The notes: generated by a model not told the origin, from the sequence alone. Shown: positions 1 to 9,090, counted from the first letter of the stretch. The stretch is DNA of 64,000 bases from Anaerolineae bacterium CG2_30_57_67 (GCA_001872455.1 MNXJ01000057.1:62001-126000), one strand, 5' to 3'. Translations and numbers: made by a program.

Positions 1-887
1 AAAATGCCGTTGAAGGGTTGTGCGATTTCGACCACAAGCGGCGCTTCGGGGCGCTCATCCAGCGGGCGGATGATGACATCTGGGGTACGGTAGCCCGTTT
101 CCGGCTGTGGATTTCCCGGCCAGAAGGCGCGCGCCGGATACGGGGTCAGATTCGCGGCGATGAAGCGCTCCGCCTCCCGCAGGGAATCTTCTGTCAGTCC
201 GGTCAGGGCCGCCAGTTCTGAAAATTTTTGGCGGCTGAAGAGTTCAAACTGCCCCAGGCAAGCGCGCGCCGCGGCGGGGATTTCCCTTTCGAGCGAGTCG
301 AGCTGCGTTTGCAGCGCCTCGCGCGCGGCGAGGCTGGCGCATCCGACAGGTTGCACTTGCTGAATCTGACGGCGCACCGCCTCGACTTGCGCCAAGGCGA
401 CGTGAAAATAAGCCGCAATTTCAGCGGGCGCGGTAGGGTGAAGCAGGCCGTCGTCATCCAGCCCGGCCAGCAGGTGCGCGGCGATGGGACGGTCGGCGCG
501 CGCCAGTTCGGGGGCAATCTGGCGCAGCAGGTAAACAGCCAGGCTGGTGGTCTCGGCGCTTTCGGCTTCGACGGGTTCGGCATAGGGGTCGCCGCTGCGG
601 ACGCGGCGCGTGTCAGAAAATTGGCTGGAGGGGGCTGTGAAAACAATCACGCTGGCATTCTCGTGCCGGGCGCAAAGCGGGCAAAGACCAGGGCGCAAAG
701 TGGCGCAGTGGCAGGCCGGGCAGCGTGGCGATTTTGTCAGTTCGAGGGCGGGGTTATCAGCCAGGGCGCGTTGCACGGTTTGGCGCAATTCGGCGGCGTT
801 GAGCGTCAGCAGGTTCATGCTCTGCGTCAGTTGGGCGGTGATGAGCGGTTTATGGGTGAGAATTTGGCGTTGCGCGCTGGTAAACAT
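1..887 (-). CDS. rpoN: Sigma-54 (RpoN)-like RNA polymerase sigma factor, partial
   Basis: The reading frame is open from an ATG at 887 to the left window edge (295 codons), so the C-terminal DNA-binding region with the RpoN box is not visible. Residues 15-50 resemble sigma-54 region I (activator-responsive): ITAQLTQSMNLLTLNAAELR followed by a DNPALEL motif. Residues about 100-175 match the core-binding domain, with LLAGLDDDGLL and an IQQVQPVGCASLAAREAL block like the family's IQ-x-x-P-x-G-x-x-A-R-x-x-x-E-x-L. Further on, TPYPARAFW and TPDVIIRP match the next conserved block. Between regions I and II lies a zinc-ribbon-like insert with CPAC at 56-59 and CPLC at 69-72, unusual for RpoN. Family assignment is strong; activity of the missing C-terminus cannot be judged. 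The downstream neighbour on this strand lies outside the window. Confidence 0.82.
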   Translation of the reverse strand, partial: MFTSAQRQILTHKPLITAQLTQSMNLLTLNAAELRQTVQRALADNPALELTKSPRCPACHCATLRPGLCPLCARHENASVIVFTAPSSQFSDTRRVRSGDPYAEPVEAESAETTSLAVYLLRQIAPELARADRPIAAHLLAGLDDDGLLHPTAPAEIAAYFHVALAQVEAVRRQIQQVQPVGCASLAAREALQTQLDSLEREIPAAARACLGQFELFSRQKFSELAALTGLTEDSLREAERFIAANLTPYPARAFWPGNPQPETGYRTPDVIIRPLDERPEAPLVVEIAQPFNGI

Positions 888-968
888 CGTGTAACCACAA
901 CCTTTCTGAAATTATACCTTATTTTGCAGGTACTTCAGGCTAAAGGTTGCAAGTTTTATGCCAAAAAA

Positions 969-2027
969 CTATTCGCCCACTCCAACTTTAATTTCCAGCC
1001 AGGCAATTCCTGCCAGCCCAAGCAGGCAGATGAAAATAAATAACCCGCTTGCGGCGGGCGGCGGCAGAAAAATGGCGAGAAAAGCCAGGTTGCTGAGGAG
1101 AAAGGCGACCAGTTGCAGGCAAAGCACTGCCTGTCCCGCCGAAAATCCGGCGCGTACCAGGCGGTGATAGGTGTGTCCCAAGTCGGCGTGAAAGATGGGT
1201 TTTCCACGCCGCAGGCGCGAAAGGGTGACCAGCGTGGTATCGAAGATGGGGACGCCGACCAGCAAAACGGGAACAAACCAGGTGGAACCTTGCGGCGCGT
1301 CAAGTGGATCGTACAAGATGCCGATGGCGGCCAGCAAAAAACCCAGCGTTTGTGCGCCAGAATCGCCTAAAAAAGAACGGGCGGGGGTGATATTGATGGC
1401 ATACAGGCTGACGCTGATGCCAAGAACGATGGCGCTGAGTAACGCAATCGAAGTTTGTCCGGACGCCAGGGAGAAGATGGTGCAAAAGCCGGAGGCAATC
1501 GCCGCCAGGCCGGAGGCCAGCCCGTCCATGCTGTCGGTCAGGTTGAAGGCGTTGATGACGCCCACCAGCCAGAAGAGTGTCACCGCAGCGTTGAGCCAGA
1601 CCGTCAGGGTCGGGTTGCTTTGTAGCAGCAGCGCGTCAAAAAAATGGACGGAGATATTTCCCCACAGCAAAAGCAGGCTTGCCAGGGTTTGTCCGGCGAA
1701 TTTTTGTGTGGCAGAAAAGCCGTACTGATCATCCAGCAGGCCAAATAAGAAAACGATTGACGCGGCCACAACAAGCAAAATGGTTTCACGCTGCCATAGG
1801 CCAAACAGAGTAATGAGAAGGGGCAGGCTGACCATTAAAATTAAGCCCCCAGCCAGGGGCGTGGGGACGGCATGTTGTTTGTGCGGAGAAGAACCGGGAA
1901 TATCAATCAGACCCAGGCGGCGCGTTAGCGCAATGGCGAACGGGCTGATGAGCAGGTTGAACAGGATGCTGACAGGAATGGCAGCGGCAATCAGAGTCAA
2001 GGCAGAGATGTCGAGTTGCAGGGTCAT
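969..2027 (-). CDS. wecA: Undecaprenyl-phosphate GlcNAc-1-phosphate transferase family (WecA/TagO/MraY-like)
   Basis: 352-residue polytopic membrane protein that should transfer a sugar-1-phosphate from a UDP-sugar to undecaprenyl phosphate, the first membrane step of a cell-surface glycan. Family motifs appear in order: HKQHAVPTPLAGGL (49-62), the Mg-binding DD (99-100), NAFNLTDSMDGLASG (159-173), GDSG (221-224) and the cytosolic HADLGHTYHRL loop (280-290), the counterpart of the WecA/TagO histidine motif. The loop favours WecA/TagO over MraY; the exact sugar is not readable. The ATG lies only about 20 nt after the tRNA-His terminator and has no convincing Shine-Dalgarno sequence, so it may be expressed by readthrough or from a promoter buried in the tRNA region. 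Confidence 0.85.
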   Translation of the reverse strand: MTLQLDISALTLIAAAIPVSILFNLLISPFAIALTRRLGLIDIPGSSPHKQHAVPTPLAGGLILMVSLPLLITLFGLWQRETILLVVAASIVFLFGLLDDQYGFSATQKFAGQTLASLLLLWGNISVHFFDALLLQSNPTLTVWLNAAVTLFWLVGVINAFNLTDSMDGLASGLAAIASGFCTIFSLASGQTSIALLSAIVLGISVSLYAINITPARSFLGDSGAQTLGFLLAAIGILYDPLDAPQGSTWFVPVLLVGVPIFDTTLVTLSRLRRGKPIFHADLGHTYHRLVRAGFSAGQAVLCLQLVAFLLSNLAFLAIFLPPPAASGLFIFICLLGLAGIAWLEIKVGVGE

Positions 2028-2047
2028 GGAGAATTTTTCTTTGTACG

Positions 2048-2077
2048 AAAAAGGCCTCCCGAAGTGGGAGACCTTTT
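2048..2077 (-). terminator. Intrinsic terminator after tRNA-His
   Basis: On the minus strand AAAAGG and CTCCC pair with GGGAG and CCTTTT around a short loop with one internal mismatch. The descending arm ends in a T-run, directly 3' of the tRNA gene. Confidence 0.75.
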
Positions 2078-2079
2078 AG

Positions 2080-2152
2080 GGTGGCTGATGGGGCTCGAAC
2101 CCACAACATCTTGATCCACAGTCAAGCACTCTGCCATTGAGCTACAGCCACC
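2080..2152 (-). tRNA. tRNA-His (GTG)
   Basis: The minus strand reads as a complete cloverleaf. The acceptor arm GTGGCTG pairs with CAGCCAC, and an extra 5' G (position -1) faces discriminator C73, the identity element of tRNA-His. The anticodon stem CTTGA/TCAAG encloses loop CTGTGGA with anticodon GTG. The T-arm contains GTTCGAGCC. CCA is not encoded. A terminator follows immediately. Confidence 0.95.
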
Positions 2153-2442
2153 ATGCTGTAAAGCCCGCCGATTATATCATCACCTTGGGGGGCTTTCAAG
2201 GATTTTCTGTTGAGTCTTTACAGGGGTTTCTTGAAGTCACGATGCTTTTTATCGCGAACAGCGTGAATTGATGAATGGCGCGAATAACCCCAGTAAAATT
2301 TGTGGAATTTGCTCATTCGCGTTAGGTGTTTTTTGACTTTAAGAAAGCCCAGGCCTGGTGATTTGTGGGTAATCAATCACCAGTTTCTTGGTGTTTCAGT
2401 TTTTTGCCTGCTGGCAAGCCAAGACTTGCCAGCGTTGTCCTG
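2153..2442. repeat. Intergenic stretch with a dispersed repeat (copy C1, 2296-2354)
   Basis: No convincing gene. Positions 2296-2354 closely match 44236-44299 in the same orientation, including the identical core GAATTTGCTCATTCGCGTT and a shared AAGAAAGCCC. Around 2408-2435 an imperfect hairpin CTGGCAAG/CTTGCCAG lies near the 3' end of the kinase gene and may act as a weak terminator for it. Confidence 0.6.
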
Positions 2443-4575
2443 CTATGGATATTGCGGTGGAAAAGTTGCCAGAACCAGGTTGAGTATCTGTTGCATTTCG
2501 ACAATTGTCAGCGGGCGGCGCAGGGTAAGAGTGAGTTCGCTTTTGCCGCTTGCCAGACTGGTTTCGGCCACGTCCTGCGCCGAAATAACAATCACGGGAA
2601 TATTTTCCAGCGCAGGTGAATTCTGTAGCCAGTCCCAGCCATTGCCGTCGGGAAGTTCCATATCGAGCAGAATTGCATCTACACGATTGGCGGCCAGCAG
2701 GATACTGGCCTGATCGCCATCGTGTGCGCTCAAAATGCGCAAGGTTGGGCCGGATTTGCGCGCCCGCAAGGTTTGGCTGACAAAGCGCGTCATGGCCGGG
2801 TCGTCATCTACCACCAACAGAGTGGCAAGGTCTGCGCCGAGTGCTTCAATTGCCCTGAGAAAAACCTCGCGGCGCACGGGTTTGACGAGGTGCGTGCGCA
2901 GGTTGGCGCTGAATCTGCTGGGGCGGGGCAGGTCAAGCCGCAGAATGGGTAAGTCGTAGGGCAGGCTGGTGATGGGCAGGTCGTCTACGCCGCCAGTGAG
3001 AATGACTGCGCGTGGAAATTGGTTTTTTAGGGCTTGTTCGGCATCAGCGATGGTTTCCACCCGTTGCAGGTTGTATCGTTCCGTGCTGTGTTGGAGCAGA
3101 CTGGCATCTTCGGCGCGGGGCGAGAGAAGCAACAGCAGACGATTGTCGCGGCGCGGGTCGGGGCGCTCCTCGCCCGTCACGCTTGTTTCGGGGAGTGTGG
3201 TATTTTCCAGCGGCAGAGTAAACCAAAAACGTGTTCCCAGGCCGGGCGTGCTGGCAACGTGCATTTTTCCGCCGTGCAGCTCGACGAAGTGACGGCTGAT
3301 GTACAGCCCCAGACCGGTTCCGGAGCGCCGGCGCCAGTTTTCTTCGCCCACTTGGCGGAACTCGTCAAAGACTTTTGGCAGATCTTCGGCGGCGATGCCT
3401 GTTCCGGTATCAATCACGCTGACCAGCAGGCTGTCGGCTTGTTTTTCCACTTGCAGGGTAACGCTTCCCTGATCGGTGAAACGCAGGCTGTTGTTGAGCA
3501 GGTTAATCAAAACCTGGCGGATGCGGGTCGTATCCATCGAAACGGCGGGCAAGCTGGGGGCCAGGTTCAGGCGCAGTTCGATTCCTTTTTGCGCAAAGGC
3601 GCTGGCGAGCATTTTGCGAACATCCGCCGCCACTTGTTCGATTTGTGTTTTTTCGCGGTAGAGCGTCATTTGACGGGCGTCAATTTTGCCCATGTCGAGA
3701 ATATCATTGATCAAGCGCATCAGATGTTTGCTGGACGTATAAATTTCCTGAGCGTCGTCGTACAGGCCGGGCGGCCAGGTTTCAAGTGGAGCGTAGGTTT
3801 CGGGGGCGTTGATCATCAGGTCGCTGAAGCCGATGATGAAGTTGAGCGGACTGCGTAATTCGTGACTGACGGCCAGCATGAAGCGGTTACGGTTCTCACG
3901 GGCATCTTCGGCCTGAACGCGCGCGGCGACCAGCATGTCGTTCATGCGCTCCAATTGATAATTGACTTGATTGCGGTCTTTTAACATGCGGCTGATTTCG
4001 GCGCGGTGATCGCGAGTTTCTTCCAGCAGGCGGCGGGCCTCGTGATAATGGTAGGAAGCGGTGTTGAGCGCCTGCAACAGATTGCTGGAGACGCCCCAGC
4101 CGAAAACGGTGGTAAAGAGACTGGCGAGCGGCAAGAAGAAAAAATAAAGTTGCGGCAACCCGCCCTGACGTATCAGCGCCCAGCCGATCAGGTTGACGAA
4201 AACAGTAATTGCGGCGGCGACGGGGATGCCGAGGGTGACGACGGCTAGCAGCGGCAGGAGCGTCAAAAAGAAGAGAATCTCGCCACGTTGGTAGATGGCG
4301 TAGGCCAGAATCACCGCCCCGGTCAACCCGGCCAGCCAGAAGAGTTGCGCCGTCAGGTAACGTTTTTTCATCAGCCGGCGGGTGGAAAGAGTCAGCGCCA
4401 GCATATAAATTGAAATACTCCACAGACTGGGGCTAAAATACTGCGGGTAGCCAAGAGTGGCGATGATGTGCCAGGTCAAATACAGCCCGGCGATGGTGTA
4501 GACCAGATTGCTGGCGGTGGCGCGCATCAGGTCTTGCAGTTCCGAGTCTTCGTTGGCGGTTTGTATCCAGCGCAT
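2443..4575 (-). CDS. Membrane-bound hybrid histidine kinase with C-terminal receiver domains
   Basis: 710 residues. The N-terminus (about 20-170) holds five or six membrane segments, followed by a coiled-coil linker (about 175-230). The phospho-acceptor is H238 in SHELRSPLNF. The ATPase domain shows NLLNNSLRF (N box), DTGTGIAAEDL (G1), GTGLGLYISR (G2) and an F-box-like FDEF. Two receiver-like domains follow. The first lacks the acidic pocket and looks degenerate. The second has LVVDDDPAM and acceptor D in AILLDMELP, but the usual KP is RRP, so the switch lysine seems replaced by arginine. It follows the 4578-5768 gene by 2 nt and should be co-transcribed with it. No sensor ligand can be inferred. 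Confidence 0.85.
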   Translation of the reverse strand: MRWIQTANEDSELQDLMRATASNLVYTIAGLYLTWHIIATLGYPQYFSPSLWSISIYMLALTLSTRRLMKKRYLTAQLFWLAGLTGAVILAYAIYQRGEILFFLTLLPLLAVVTLGIPVAAAITVFVNLIGWALIRQGGLPQLYFFFLPLASLFTTVFGWGVSSNLLQALNTASYHYHEARRLLEETRDHRAEISRMLKDRNQVNYQLERMNDMLVAARVQAEDARENRNRFMLAVSHELRSPLNFIIGFSDLMINAPETYAPLETWPPGLYDDAQEIYTSSKHLMRLINDILDMGKIDARQMTLYREKTQIEQVAADVRKMLASAFAQKGIELRLNLAPSLPAVSMDTTRIRQVLINLLNNSLRFTDQGSVTLQVEKQADSLLVSVIDTGTGIAAEDLPKVFDEFRQVGEENWRRRSGTGLGLYISRHFVELHGGKMHVASTPGLGTRFWFTLPLENTTLPETSVTGEERPDPRRDNRLLLLLSPRAEDASLLQHSTERYNLQRVETIADAEQALKNQFPRAVILTGGVDDLPITSLPYDLPILRLDLPRPSRFSANLRTHLVKPVRREVFLRAIEALGADLATLLVVDDDPAMTRFVSQTLRARKSGPTLRILSAHDGDQASILLAANRVDAILLDMELPDGNGWDWLQNSPALENIPVIVISAQDVAETSLASGKSELTLTLRRPLTIVEMQQILNLVLATFPPQYP

Positions 4576-4577
4576 GG

Positions 4578-5768
4578 TTACTCCAAAAGGCCGAGGCGCG
4601 TCACGGCTTCGAGCAGTTCTTTTTGGATGACCGGTTTTTTGAGAAAAGCGCTCGCGCCCAAAGAGTGCGCCAACTGTGGCTCGGCCCAGGCTGAGCAGAC
4701 CAGAATGGGAATGTGACGGGTGAGTGGGTCAAGTTGCAGGGCTTGCAGAACTTCCCAGCCATCTACGCGCGGCATCATTACATCTAGCACAATCAGCGCG
4801 GGGCGGATTTGTTGAACGGTGGCGAGCGCCAGCGTGGGGTCGTTGAGGCCAATTACTTCCAGCGTGGTGCGGCTGAGATAGCGCTGGAACATTTTCAGCG
4901 CCGCGGGTTGGTCGTCAATCACCAGTAAGGTTTTTCGTCCGGCGGCGCTGAAAATCAGGCGCAGATGGGTTCTTCCGCTTGCGCCGGGGGGGGGATAATG
5001 CTCTTCCAGCCGGGCCGGCAGGCGCTGGCTTAAACGGCGGACAAATTGCAGCGAGTCTTGTTCGTCATTTTGGGCGTGATTCCACTGTTCGTCGCTTTCC
5101 ATTTCGAGTTGAATGACGGGCGTTTCGGTGTTGTTAGTGCTGATGTACAGATTGGGTGCGCCGCGCAGGTGCATGATGTAGTTGAGCAGGCTGAGCAAAA
5201 TTTGACGCAGCAGAACGCGGTCGGTGTGAACGGGCAGCGGGCCGGGGCTTAGGCGCAAGTCAATGATAATATTTTCGCTTTCCAGACGCCGATGGGCGAC
5301 ATCCAGCACGCCCTGGGTAATTTCGTTCAGGTCGAGCGCTTCGGGATGAAGTTCGAAATCGGGCTGGCTGGTTTCTCCGGTTTCTGGTTGCGTTTGTTCT
5401 GCCGCAAACAGCATTTGCCAGATGCGGGCGCTGAGCGATTGCAGGGCGCGGCTGTGGTCGCGGCGAAATTGCCGGTCGCCAATAAACAGCGCGGCGGCGA
5501 TGGCGCGCGGGTCGAGCCCATCGGCATAGCGTTGGCGTAGAATGAGATAGGGCCGCCACTCGGGCGACTGCATTTGCGCTTCTTTTTCGTCGGGGCGCAA
5601 GTGTTCGATTTCAGCGAGGATGAGTTGTTGAATGGCTTCGGCGCGGCGTTGTGTGGCCTTTTGTGGCGCGGGAAAGGAACCGGCCAGCGGGTGCGTTTCT
5701 ACCGCTACCTGGTCGTACAGGCGCGAAATCAGGTCTTTAAAAAGACTGCTAAAGGTTTGCTGGTTCAT
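4578..5768 (-). CDS. Receiver-domain protein with N-terminal helical/HTH-like and degenerate ATPase-like regions
   Basis: 396 residues. The C-terminus (about 278-396) is a canonical receiver: LLVIDDQPA, acceptor D in LIVLDVMMP, and FLKKPV. The middle (about 140-270) resembles a histidine-kinase ATPase fold (DLNEITQGVLDVAHRR, then HTDRVLLRQILLSLLNYIM) but lacks clear G1/G2 glycine motifs, so it is probably non-catalytic. The N-terminal part (about 40-120) contains LRQRYADGLDPRAIAAALFI, reminiscent of a helix-turn-helix of sigma-factor or PadR-like type; this is tentative. It is first in a two-gene operon with the membrane kinase at 2443-4575, and its receiver is a likely partner for it. Confidence 0.7.
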   Translation of the reverse strand: MNQQTFSSLFKDLISRLYDQVAVETHPLAGSFPAPQKATQRRAEAIQQLILAEIEHLRPDEKEAQMQSPEWRPYLILRQRYADGLDPRAIAAALFIGDRQFRRDHSRALQSLSARIWQMLFAAEQTQPETGETSQPDFELHPEALDLNEITQGVLDVAHRRLESENIIIDLRLSPGPLPVHTDRVLLRQILLSLLNYIMHLRGAPNLYISTNNTETPVIQLEMESDEQWNHAQNDEQDSLQFVRRLSQRLPARLEEHYPPPGASGRTHLRLIFSAAGRKTLLVIDDQPAALKMFQRYLSRTTLEVIGLNDPTLALATVQQIRPALIVLDVMMPRVDGWEVLQALQLDPLTRHIPILVCSAWAEPQLAHSLGASAFLKKPVIQKELLEAVTRLGLLE

Positions 5769-5885
5769 GTCCGCTGATTGTCCGTCTTGTGTCCGTAAAC
5801 TGATTGAGTTGGGCTGGCGCGTTGGGTAAACTAATTGTAATCGTTATCCGTCGGGCTGGTGTTTTGCCGTCCGCGACGGTCATTC

Positions 5886-5893
5886 AAACGTTT
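5886..5893. promoter_or_regulatory. Possible LacI-type operator core upstream of the sugar-binding lipoprotein gene
   Basis: AAACGTTT lies at the centre of TCAAACGTTTCA, just before the AAAGGAG ribosome-binding site (5897-5903). LacI-family operators often carry a central CG within such a palindrome, and sugar importers are frequent targets. No LacI gene is present here, so this is a weak call. Confidence 0.25.
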
Positions 5894-5909
5894 CACAAAG
5901 GAGTAAGAG

Positions 5910-7265
5910 ATGTACGCTAAAAAGTTCAGTTTTACCCTGGTCAGTGTTCTTTTGCTGGCTGCTTTTGTTCTGGCCGCTTGTGGGCCTGCTGCTGTGACGG
6001 AAGTTCCTGCCGCAACCGCCGCGCCCGCCGCGACGGAAGTTCCTGCCGCAACTGAAGCGCCCGCCGCAACCGAAGCCCCCGTTGTGGCCCCGTCCAAGGT
6101 GGAAGTTTTCTCGTGGTGGACGGGCGGCGGTGAAGCCGCTGGCCTGGACGCGATGATTAAGGTCTTCCAGGCGCAATACCCCGATATTGAATTCTCCAAT
6201 GCCGCTGTTGCCGGTGGCGCTGGAACCAATGCTCGCGCCGTGCTTGCCACCCGCCTTCAGGCTGGCGATCCGCCAGATTCCTGGCAGGGCCACGCCGGGC
6301 AGGAATTGATTGGCACCTATGTCGCCGCCAATCAACTTCAGCCGCTCAACGACCTGTACAAGGCCGAAGGCTGGCTGGCTGTCATGCCCGAGACGCTTAT
6401 CCCGCTCATCTCGCAGAATGGCAACATCTACTCGGTGCCGGTCAACATTCACCGCGCCAATGTGATGTGGTACAACCCCGAACTGCTGGCCGACAACAAT
6501 ATTACCGTGCCGACCACCATTGACGAGTGGTTTACCGCCATGGACACCTTGAAGGCCGCTGGTGTCACGCCGCTGGCGATGGGCGAGCAGTGGACGGCCA
6601 TGCACCTGTTCGAGACTGTTATGCTCGGCACGCTCGGCGCCGAGAAATACAATGGTCTGTGGGACGGCAGTGTTGCCTGGGATGGCCCCGAAGCCAAACA
6701 GGGCATCGAAAACTACAAGAAAGCCCTGACCTATGTCAACAGCGACGCTTCCTCCCTGACCTGGCAAGATGCCGCTCAGTTGGTTGTCAATGGCGACGCC
6801 GCCTTCAACGTGATGGGCGACTGGGCCGAAGGCTACTTCCGCGAACTGGGCAAGACCCCCAATACCGATTATGGCTGGGCGCCGGTTCCTGGCACAGTTG
6901 GCGTCTTCCAATTCCTGTCCGATTCCTTCGTTCTGCCCGTTGGCGCCCCCAACGCGGACGGCGCGACGGCTTGGTTGAAAGTGGCTGGCTCCAAGGCTGG
7001 TCAGGAAGCCTTCAACCCGGTCAAAGGCTCCATTTGCGCCCGCACTGACTGCGACCCGGCGCTCTTCGGCGTCTACCTGCAATCTGCCATGGCGGATTGG
7101 TCCAGCAACGTCGTTGTCGGCTCGCTGACGCACGGCGTGGTTGCCAATGACTCCTGGAAGACGGACATCAACACCGCTCTTGGCCTGTTCCTGGCCGACC
7201 AGAATGTTGAAACCTTCCAGGCTGCGCTCGTGACTGCCTGCAAGGCCTCTGGCCCCTGCAAATAG
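5910..7265 (+). CDS. Sugar ABC transporter substrate-binding lipoprotein
   Basis: 451 residues. The lipoprotein signal peptide ends in LAAC with the lipidated Cys about residue 24. A low-complexity Pro/Ala/Thr/Glu linker follows, built from repeated PAATEA/PAATEV units (about 30-57). The mature domain starts VEVFSWWTGGGEAAGLDAM, typical of family-1 solute-binding proteins for glucose/mannose-type sugars (GtsA-like), with RLQAGDPPDSWQGHAGQEL and MGDWAEGYF. The domain includes Cys residues near the C-terminus (ICARTDC) and ends in CK. AAAGGAG precedes the ATG. A strong hairpin terminator follows, so this gene is probably made in excess over the two permeases. The ATPase subunit is not in the window; a shared MsmK/MalK-type ATPase elsewhere is likely. 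Confidence 0.88.
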   Translation: MYAKKFSFTLVSVLLLAAFVLAACGPAAVTEVPAATAAPAATEVPAATEAPAATEAPVVAPSKVEVFSWWTGGGEAAGLDAMIKVFQAQYPDIEFSNAAVAGGAGTNARAVLATRLQAGDPPDSWQGHAGQELIGTYVAANQLQPLNDLYKAEGWLAVMPETLIPLISQNGNIYSVPVNIHRANVMWYNPELLADNNITVPTTIDEWFTAMDTLKAAGVTPLAMGEQWTAMHLFETVMLGTLGAEKYNGLWDGSVAWDGPEAKQGIENYKKALTYVNSDASSLTWQDAAQLVVNGDAAFNVMGDWAEGYFRELGKTPNTDYGWAPVPGTVGVFQFLSDSFVLPVGAPNADGATAWLKVAGSKAGQEAFNPVKGSICARTDCDPALFGVYLQSAMADWSSNVVVGSLTHGVVANDSWKTDINTALGLFLADQNVETFQAALVTACKASGPCK

Positions 7266-7274
7266 TTTTCTTTT

Positions 7275-7318
7275 CCGATAGAGGGCGCGACCAATGCGCC
7301 CTCTATCGGTGTTTTTTT
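7275..7318 (+). terminator. Terminator/attenuator between binding protein and permeases
   Basis: Perfect 14-bp stem CCGATAGAGGGCGC / GCGCCCTCTATCGG with a 7-nt loop, followed by TG and seven T. It lies inside a probable operon, so partial readthrough would give more binding protein than permease. Confidence 0.88.
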
Positions 7319-7357
7319 GGAAGAGCAGTGTAGATTTTTGGATGGCGGAGGAAGCCC

Positions 7358-8251
7358 ATGCCTAAGATAAAAAATCGCGACACCCTGATTTCTATAGCGC
7401 TGGTCATGCCGTCCATCGTGGCGGTGGGAATTTTTGTCTATGGGTTTATTCTCTGGTCTCTGCGGGTTTCGCTCAGCCAGTGGAAGGGGCTTTTGCCCGA
7501 TTACACCTGGGTGGGGCTGAAAAATTATTTTGAACTCTTTGCCGACCCGCGTTTTCATATTGATATTCGCAACACGGTTATTTTTACGGTCGTCTTTGTT
7601 GGCGGCTCGTTGGTGCTGGGACTGTTTATGGCGATTTTGCTCGACCAGAACTTGCCGGGCGAAAGTTTTTTCCGCAATATTTTTCTTTTTCCAATGGCGA
7701 TTTCGTTCATCGTCACCGGCGTTGTCTGGCGCTGGCTGATGAACCCGGCGACGGGCAGCCGTATCAGCGGTTTCAACCAACTCTTTCATTCGCTTGGGCT
7801 CGATTTTCTGATTAATCGCTGGCATACCACACCTACCTGGGGCATTGCCGCGATTGCTTTGGCCGCCATCTGGCAGATGTCGGGATATACGATGGCGATG
7901 TATCTGGGTGGTTTGCGCGGCATTTCGGATGATTTGCGTGAAGCCGCCCGTGTGGATGGCGCCAGCGAGTGGCAGATTTACCGCCACATCATTTTTCCCC
8001 TGATTAGCCCGATTACCCTGAGCGCCATGATTATTCTCGGCCACATCTCGCTCAAGGTTTTTGACCTGATTGTGGCGATTGCCGGAAAACAACTTCCGCT
8101 GGATGTCCCGGCTATTTATATGTGGCAGGTCACCTTTGACGGTTATTTCTTTGGCAAAGGCGCGGCCATTTCCATTTTGCTCTTGCTGGTGGTTTCTGTG
8201 CTGGTCATTCCATACATTTACTACAATCTCAAAAATGAGGCAGACGTATGA
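7358..8251 (+). CDS. Sugar ABC transporter permease (MalF/UgpA type)
   Basis: 297 residues with about six membrane helices. The EAA loop that contacts the ATPase reads LREAARVDGASEWQIYRHI, followed by IFPLISPIT, diagnostic of binding-protein-dependent sugar permeases. It begins with a short cytoplasmic lead (MPKIKNRDTL) then a first helix. The start has an upstream GGAGGAAGCCC. The stop overlaps the start of the second permease by 4 nt (ATGA), indicating translational coupling. It should form a heterodimer with 8248-9090 and import the ligand delivered by the lipoprotein at 5910-7265. Confidence 0.9.
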   Translation: MPKIKNRDTLISIALVMPSIVAVGIFVYGFILWSLRVSLSQWKGLLPDYTWVGLKNYFELFADPRFHIDIRNTVIFTVVFVGGSLVLGLFMAILLDQNLPGESFFRNIFLFPMAISFIVTGVVWRWLMNPATGSRISGFNQLFHSLGLDFLINRWHTTPTWGIAAIALAAIWQMSGYTMAMYLGGLRGISDDLREAARVDGASEWQIYRHIIFPLISPITLSAMIILGHISLKVFDLIVAIAGKQLPLDVPAIYMWQVTFDGYFFGKGAAISILLLLVVSVLVIPYIYYNLKNEADV

Positions 8252-9090
8252 ATCTCTTCCAATCGCGCGTGCCTTTTCGATTTCAGTGGCGTTACCTGCT
8301 TTTGTTGCCGCTCCTTTTCATGACGGCTTTTTACCTGATTCCGATGTACCTGATGATTGTGACCGGTTTCAAGGCTTTTGACGAAGTCAGTTTGAAAACC
8401 ATTTGGCAGTTACCCTCCAGCATCGCTTTTGATAACTATATCGAAGCCTACGCCAAACTGACGCCGTATTTGTGGAACAGCATCAACATGGTTGTCCCCG
8501 CGGCCATTATCTCGTCTATTTTGGGTTCGGTCAACGGTTTTGTGCTGGCGCGCTGGAAGTTTCGCGGCGCCGATGTTATATTCCCGCTGATTTTATTTGG
8601 CATGTTCATTCCCTACCAGAGCATTCTCATTCCGCTGGTGGAATTTATGCGCAGCATCAACATGTATGGCGGCTTGCCGGGGCTGGTGTTGGCGCACGTC
8701 ATTTACGGTATTCCGATTACCACGCTCACGTTCCGCAACTATTACGCCACCATCCCGAAAGAACTCATCGAAGCAGCGCGCATTGATGGCGCAGATTTGC
8801 TCAAGACCTACTTTTATATTCTGCTGCCGCTTTCCATCCCCAGCTTTGTCGTGGTGCTTATCTGGCAGTTCACCTCGGCCTGGAATGATTTTCTCTTTGC
8901 GGTGGTCTTGACCAACCCGGACGCCTGGCCGATTACGGTGGCGCTCAATAATATGGCCGGCAGTCAAATTATTGCCTGGAATGTGCAGATGGCGGGTTCG
9001 CTGTTGGCGGCCTTACCGACCCTTTTGGTATATATCTTCCTGGGGCGATACTTCTTGCGCGGCCTGATGGCGGGCGCGCTGAAGGGATAA
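8248..9090 (+). CDS. Sugar ABC transporter permease (MalG/UgpE type)
   Basis: 280 residues, six predicted helices, and the EAA motif PKELIEAARIDGADLLKTYF followed by ILLPLSIPS, typical of the second permease of carbohydrate importers. QFTSAWNDFLFA near 210-222 is a family hallmark. Its ATG overlaps the stop of the preceding permease. The gene ends the cluster, and a hairpin follows at 9110-9139. Substrate cannot be decided from the permease alone. Confidence 0.9.
   Translation: MNLFQSRVPFRFQWRYLLLLPLLFMTAFYLIPMYLMIVTGFKAFDEVSLKTIWQLPSSIAFDNYIEAYAKLTPYLWNSINMVVPAAIISSILGSVNGFVLARWKFRGADVIFPLILFGMFIPYQSILIPLVEFMRSINMYGGLPGLVLAHVIYGIPITTLTFRNYYATIPKELIEAARIDGADLLKTYFYILLPLSIPSFVVVLIWQFTSAWNDFLFAVVLTNPDAWPITVALNNMAGSQIIAWNVQMAGSLLAALPTLLVYIFLGRYFLRGLMAGALKG

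Noticed and set aside
5995-6090. Tandem repeat of Pro/Ala/Thr/Glu codons as a mobile repeat
   Set aside because: It is the usual low-complexity linker of a lipoprotein, within the coding frame.
5880-7133. Long minus-strand open frame opposite the sugar-binding protein
   Set aside because: Composition-driven antisense frame; the plus strand has a signal peptide, domain motifs and a ribosome-binding site.
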